Part shown: positions 56,957-64,000 of the stretch, in pieces | Numbering within the stretch: position 1 is the stretch's first letter | Layout of the letters: each line of letters begins with the position of its first letter | Notes under the pieces: generated by a model | The model's input: the letters and a program-made list of their open reading frames with translations, nothing else | The model's database searches: none | Told to the model about the DNA's origin: nothing | Translations under genes and position numbers: made by a program | NCBI RefSeq assembly: GCF_004770155.1 | Contig: NZ_RQFA01000032.1 | Location: 62,001 to 126,000 of the forward strand | DNA from: Leptospira gomenensis | GTDB lineage: Bacteria; Spirochaetota; Leptospiria; Leptospirales; Leptospiraceae | Length of the DNA stretch: 64,000 nucleotides | Reading direction: 5' to 3'

Positions 56957-57664
56957 CTAACCCGGAGAAATCGGATCCACGTCCGAATGGCCTTGTTCCA
57001 TCGCTTTTTCGATCATCTTCTGCGCCTCCGGTCCCAAATATCGGTCGATAAGAAGATGCGCCAAATAGATAAGGGGAGTGATGGCGATCGCAACTCCGCA
57101 TTTGTAGATGAAATTATTGGTCGAGATCGAGTTCAAATCCTGAAAGGACAAATTTCCTCCGCTTAAAGCGATATAAATGACCACGAAAGAATCCACGAGC
57201 TGGGATACGATCGTCGAACCGGTGGCGCGCAGCCACACGTATTTGTTTTTCGTTTTGATTCGGAGGAAATGAAAAATCTGGATATCGATCAACTGACCGA
57301 TGGCATACGCAACGATCGAACCTACGATGACCTTTCCGGAATTGGAAAACACAACTCGAAACGAATGATCGTCCACGGGCGAATTGGGAGCCGCGGGAAT
57401 CGAAAGATCGAGCATCAGCAGAAAATACGCCACGAAGATCATCACCATTCCGATCAGGGTGGTGAAACGGACTCCTTTTCTGCCGTAGTATTCGTTGAGA
57501 AGATCGGTCACGATGAACGTGACGGGGAAAGGAATTACGCCCATGGTCAAGGTGAAACCGAATGAGACAAAAAGTTTCGAGCCGGTCACTTCCGCTAAAA
57601 TCAGAAACGTAAGAAAGAACGAGTTCAGAACTAAGAATAATTTCAGCGGTTTGGAAAGAGGCAT
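56957..57664 (-). CDS. queuosine precursor transporter (VUT/YhhQ family)
   Basis: Inner-membrane transporter of 235 residues that imports queuine or preQ precursors for tRNA modification. Six to seven hydrophobic segments are seen; family features are GFTLTMGVIPFPVTFIVTDLLNEYYGRKG and the Thr/Gln-bearing GSIVAYAIGQLIDI and WLRATGSTIVSQLVDS segments. I chose the ATG at 57664 (MPLSKPLKLF), with a purine-rich gaaggg upstream; a start 72 bp earlier would add 24 mostly polar residues. It is the YhhQ/COG1738 family; the substrate (preQ0, preQ1 or queuine) is not fixed. It diverges from the GH18 gene over 160 bp. Confidence 0.91.
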   Translation of the reverse strand: MPLSKPLKLFLVLNSFFLTFLILAEVTGSKLFVSFGFTLTMGVIPFPVTFIVTDLLNEYYGRKGVRFTTLIGMVMIFVAYFLLMLDLSIPAAPNSPVDDHSFRVVFSNSGKVIVGSIVAYAIGQLIDIQIFHFLRIKTKNKYVWLRATGSTIVSQLVDSFVVIYIALSGGNLSFQDLNSISTNNFIYKCGVAIAITPLIYLAHLLIDRYLGPEAQKMIEKAMEQGHSDVDPISPG

Positions 57665-57824
57665 ACGATTTTTTCCCTTCCCCTTGGAATTCGTCAACAC
57701 GTAAAAAGAACCGTTTGACAACCGTTCCACCGCCAAATCTCTGGAAGTGGGTCCCGAAACGGATCGTTCGTGGAAACTTCTTCATTTTCTTCGATTCCGA
57801 TTCGATAATAAAACAGTAATACAG

Positions 57825-60384
<2,560 letters not shown>

Positions 60385-60483
60385 ACGTTTCTTCCGAAAG
60401 ACGTCGCCCTTCTTCGAATACACTTTCCTCTTCGCAGATTCCCTTCTTGTTTTTCCCCCGAAATCGATCGTTCGAATTCCGCT

Positions 60484-62271
60484 TTAACCCTGTCTCCAAA
60501 ACGACGAGGAGAAGAGGGAGTTTGACTCCGCAAAAAAGAAATTCTTTCGTACCGATGGAAAAAAGGAAGTTCCTTTTTGAAAGGAGAGAGATGTTTCCGA
60601 ATCGCCGAACGGGAGGTCCGCCCCCGGGAGACCCGAAACGGCGGATCGAACGAGGGAGTTCAAGAAACCGGGGCGCATGGATTTTAAAAAACTTTGAAAG
60701 GTGAATAACGTGGGTAGATATCGAAGTTGGATTTCTTCGCAGTTCAGATCCGACTTGATGTCCTCCACGAGTCCCAAAAAATCGGAGACGGAATCGATCA
60801 TCTTTTCCTTAAGGAATTGGCTCGAAGTGAACACCTTTCCCTGTCCGAAACGTCGATCCAACAAAGGTACGTCCACGTTACGCGCTTCGGCGACACGTTT
60901 ATAAAAAAGTCCTTCCGATTCTCGTATTTCCCGTTCCATCAGTTTCCTGGATTCCGGCTGGATCGGGCCGTATTCTGATAGGATGTCCCTGTATTTGTAA
61001 AAACCGACCCTATCTTTGGTGACTCCCAATTTCGAGTAGAGATCTTTCAGATCCATACGCATGGAAATACTTCCTATACTTCCTACGATCGCATACGGAG
61101 AGGAGTAGATCTTTTTCGCTCCGCAGGAGAGATAATATCCTCCGCTGGCGGAGACGTTCTGTATGTAAGCGTAGACGGGTTTTTTCTTTCCTAATTTTAG
61201 AATTTCCTGATATAGTAATTCGGACACGAACGCGGACCCTCCGGGGGAATCCACCTCCAGTATCACGGCTTTGACGCTGGGTTCGTCCTTTAATTCCTTG
61301 AGCGCCGATCTGACAGATTGATAGGAAATTCCCTCCGTTTTGCCGTCTCCTTTTCCCTGCGTATCGTGGTGAATGTTTCCTTTCAAGGGCAATACGGCCA
61401 CGATTCGATCGGGACGCTTCCAAACACGAAACGAGCGTAAGGCGGAATATCGAAATAAAGAGGAAAGTTTCAACTCCTTCGTGGAAGGTTTTCGTTTTTC
61501 GTCCCCTCCGTCGTGGTAGTTTTCGTAGGTGAAATTCTCCCGAAACTCCTCTTCATTTAAGAAATCCGTAATATACTTACGCTCTCTCAGGATTCTGGCG
61601 GACAAAAACGGTTCAGAGAAAGTCTTCAGCGAAAAACCGGAATATCTGTCGAACAACGTTTCTAGATCCTCGGTCATCTGTTTTAGTAGTATGTTCAGAT
61701 TCTCCTTGGCTTTCGGAGAAAATTTATCGCGTTGAAGGGATTCCCCGAAGGATTTGTAAGGTCCGCTTTGGAACGTCTCCACTTTGACACCCCATTTTTT
61801 TCCCGCGTTTCCGAAAAAGAAGGACTCCGCGGAAGGAAGTACGGGAAAAAACTCGGACGCCTCCGAACAATAACGTACGTCGCAAACGCCTAACAAGAGT
61901 AAGGTTTTGAGTCCGCCCGTAAGTGCGAACCCTTCTAAAATCGCTCCCGATTCCTTTAATACGCGTAGCCCTTCGGCGATACTCGTCGCTTCCGCGAATC
62001 CGTATTCCGGTTGTCGTATGAGGATCGAAACTTTTTTAAGATTCGGAATTTTAGAAAGAAGTTTTAGCTCGGATAAAAAATCGATGAAAAAAAAGTCCTC
62101 GTCCTTAGAGGAAAGTAGTTTTAAGAGAAACGATTTGTTATATTCCGAAAACTCAGAAGGAATCTCTAAAAAATAATGATTTCCCCGAAAATAACGAAAT
62201 CGTATCCAGCGGATCGTATGAAAAAAAAGTCGGATCGGTAGAAAAATCAATCGGAGCAGGTTTCGAAACAT
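60484..62271 (-). CDS. sppA: signal peptide peptidase SppA (67-kDa type)
   Basis: Membrane Ser/Lys-dyad protease that degrades cleaved signal peptides, 595 residues, with the long two-repeat architecture. An N-terminal hydrophobic segment (LLRLIFLPIRLFFHTIRW) is the membrane anchor. The first repeat supplies Lys173 in SGPYKSFGES; the second supplies Ser376 in NVSASGGYYLS, preceded by LEVDSPGGSAFVSELL. These correspond to E. coli Lys209 and Ser409, so the dyad is complete. A Phe/Ser-rich C-terminal extension of about 70 residues is not part of the core. It diverges from uvrA across 154 bp and converges on the TsaC gene. Confidence 0.93.
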   Translation of the reverse strand: MFRNLLRLIFLPIRLFFHTIRWIRFRYFRGNHYFLEIPSEFSEYNKSFLLKLLSSKDEDFFFIDFLSELKLLSKIPNLKKVSILIRQPEYGFAEATSIAEGLRVLKESGAILEGFALTGGLKTLLLLGVCDVRYCSEASEFFPVLPSAESFFFGNAGKKWGVKVETFQSGPYKSFGESLQRDKFSPKAKENLNILLKQMTEDLETLFDRYSGFSLKTFSEPFLSARILRERKYITDFLNEEEFRENFTYENYHDGGDEKRKPSTKELKLSSLFRYSALRSFRVWKRPDRIVAVLPLKGNIHHDTQGKGDGKTEGISYQSVRSALKELKDEPSVKAVILEVDSPGGSAFVSELLYQEILKLGKKKPVYAYIQNVSASGGYYLSCGAKKIYSSPYAIVGSIGSISMRMDLKDLYSKLGVTKDRVGFYKYRDILSEYGPIQPESRKLMEREIRESEGLFYKRVAEARNVDVPLLDRRFGQGKVFTSSQFLKEKMIDSVSDFLGLVEDIKSDLNCEEIQLRYLPTLFTFQSFLKSMRPGFLNSLVRSAVSGLPGADLPFGDSETSLSFQKGTSFFPSVRKNFFFAESNSLFSSSFWRQG

Positions 62272-62421
62272 GGGACCAATCTGAGGAGTCGTTTCTCCGG
62301 GAAAAAGAAGAATTTATCCGAGGAAAAAAGTTTTCAGATTTTCGGAAGTAGTTAGAACCTGGCCCAAACGGTCCGAGCCTGTTTTCGTCGGACGAAAGAT
62401 TTGGTTTCATAAAAAGGGTAG

Positions 62422-64000
<1,579 letters not shown>

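Noticed and set aside
56957..57736. Start of the queuosine transporter at 57736.
   Set aside because: The extra 24 residues are polar and precede the first membrane helix without family similarity; 57664 fits better.

Overview
This window is chromosomal DNA from a spirochaete of the genus Leptospira, probably one of the higher-GC species. The RecA and UvrA sequences look leptospiral, many exported proteins carry the relaxed spirochaetal lipobox (often Asn-Cys), and the set of paralogous lipoproteins, a SpoIIE phosphatase with a lipoprotein signal, and O-antigen assembly genes fit the genus. Species cannot be fixed by eye. I see no insertion sequence, prophage, CRISPR array, tRNA or rRNA. About 50 genes are packed tightly, with many 1-4 bp overlaps, and at least six use TTG as the start codon.

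Layout. 1-3 kb: phosphohexomutase (cut by the window edge), a small membrane protein and a PLP aminotransferase. 3.2-4.7 kb: four tandem TRL-like lipoproteins in alternating long and short types. 5.1-10.1 kb: an unknown protein facing rpmB, then nth, a hotdog thioesterase, a GGQ-type ribosome-rescue factor and uvrC. 10.1-16.4 kb: an overlapping three-gene surface cassette (LTD-type lipoprotein, probable outer-membrane protein, PLD/HKD lipoprotein). 16.4-20.9 kb: envelope polysaccharide genes (O-antigen ligase, GT4, GT9, DUF4254). 21-26.4 kb: a patatin-like phospholipase with an N-terminal cNMP-type domain, a nucleosidase, an acyl-CoA synthetase and argC. 26.4-27.6 kb: recA with a clear terminator.

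28-32.4 kb: an unknown membrane protein, a HIT protein, a lipoprotein and the TldD/TldE protease pair. 32.4-42.3 kb: a very large bacterial alpha-2-macroglobulin with an intact CLEQ thioester motif, its usual partner PBP1C, then a MoxR ATPase and a CoxE-like VWA protein. 42.3-46.7 kb: ketopantoate reductase, a 65-aa protein, an HELLH metallopeptidase, a UvrD-type helicase and a SlyD-like PPIase. 47.4-53.8 kb: a SpoIIE-type phosphatase, 2,4-dienoyl-CoA reductase and leuA. 53.9-64 kb: a VOC protein, a VanW-glycosyltransferase fusion, a lipoprotein, a queuosine-precursor transporter, a membrane-anchored GH18 hydrolase, TsaC/Sua5, SppA and the start of uvrA.

The main themes are envelope maintenance and surface display (A2M-PBP1C, O-antigen, lipoproteins, PLD cassette, VanW-GT, GH18, SppA) and DNA repair (nth, uvrC, recA, UvrD-type helicase, uvrA), with scattered lipid and amino-acid metabolism. 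The candidates for new biology are the LTD/OMP/PLD cassette, the VanW-GT fusion, the alternating TRL-like array and the A2M-PBP1C-MoxR-VWA block.
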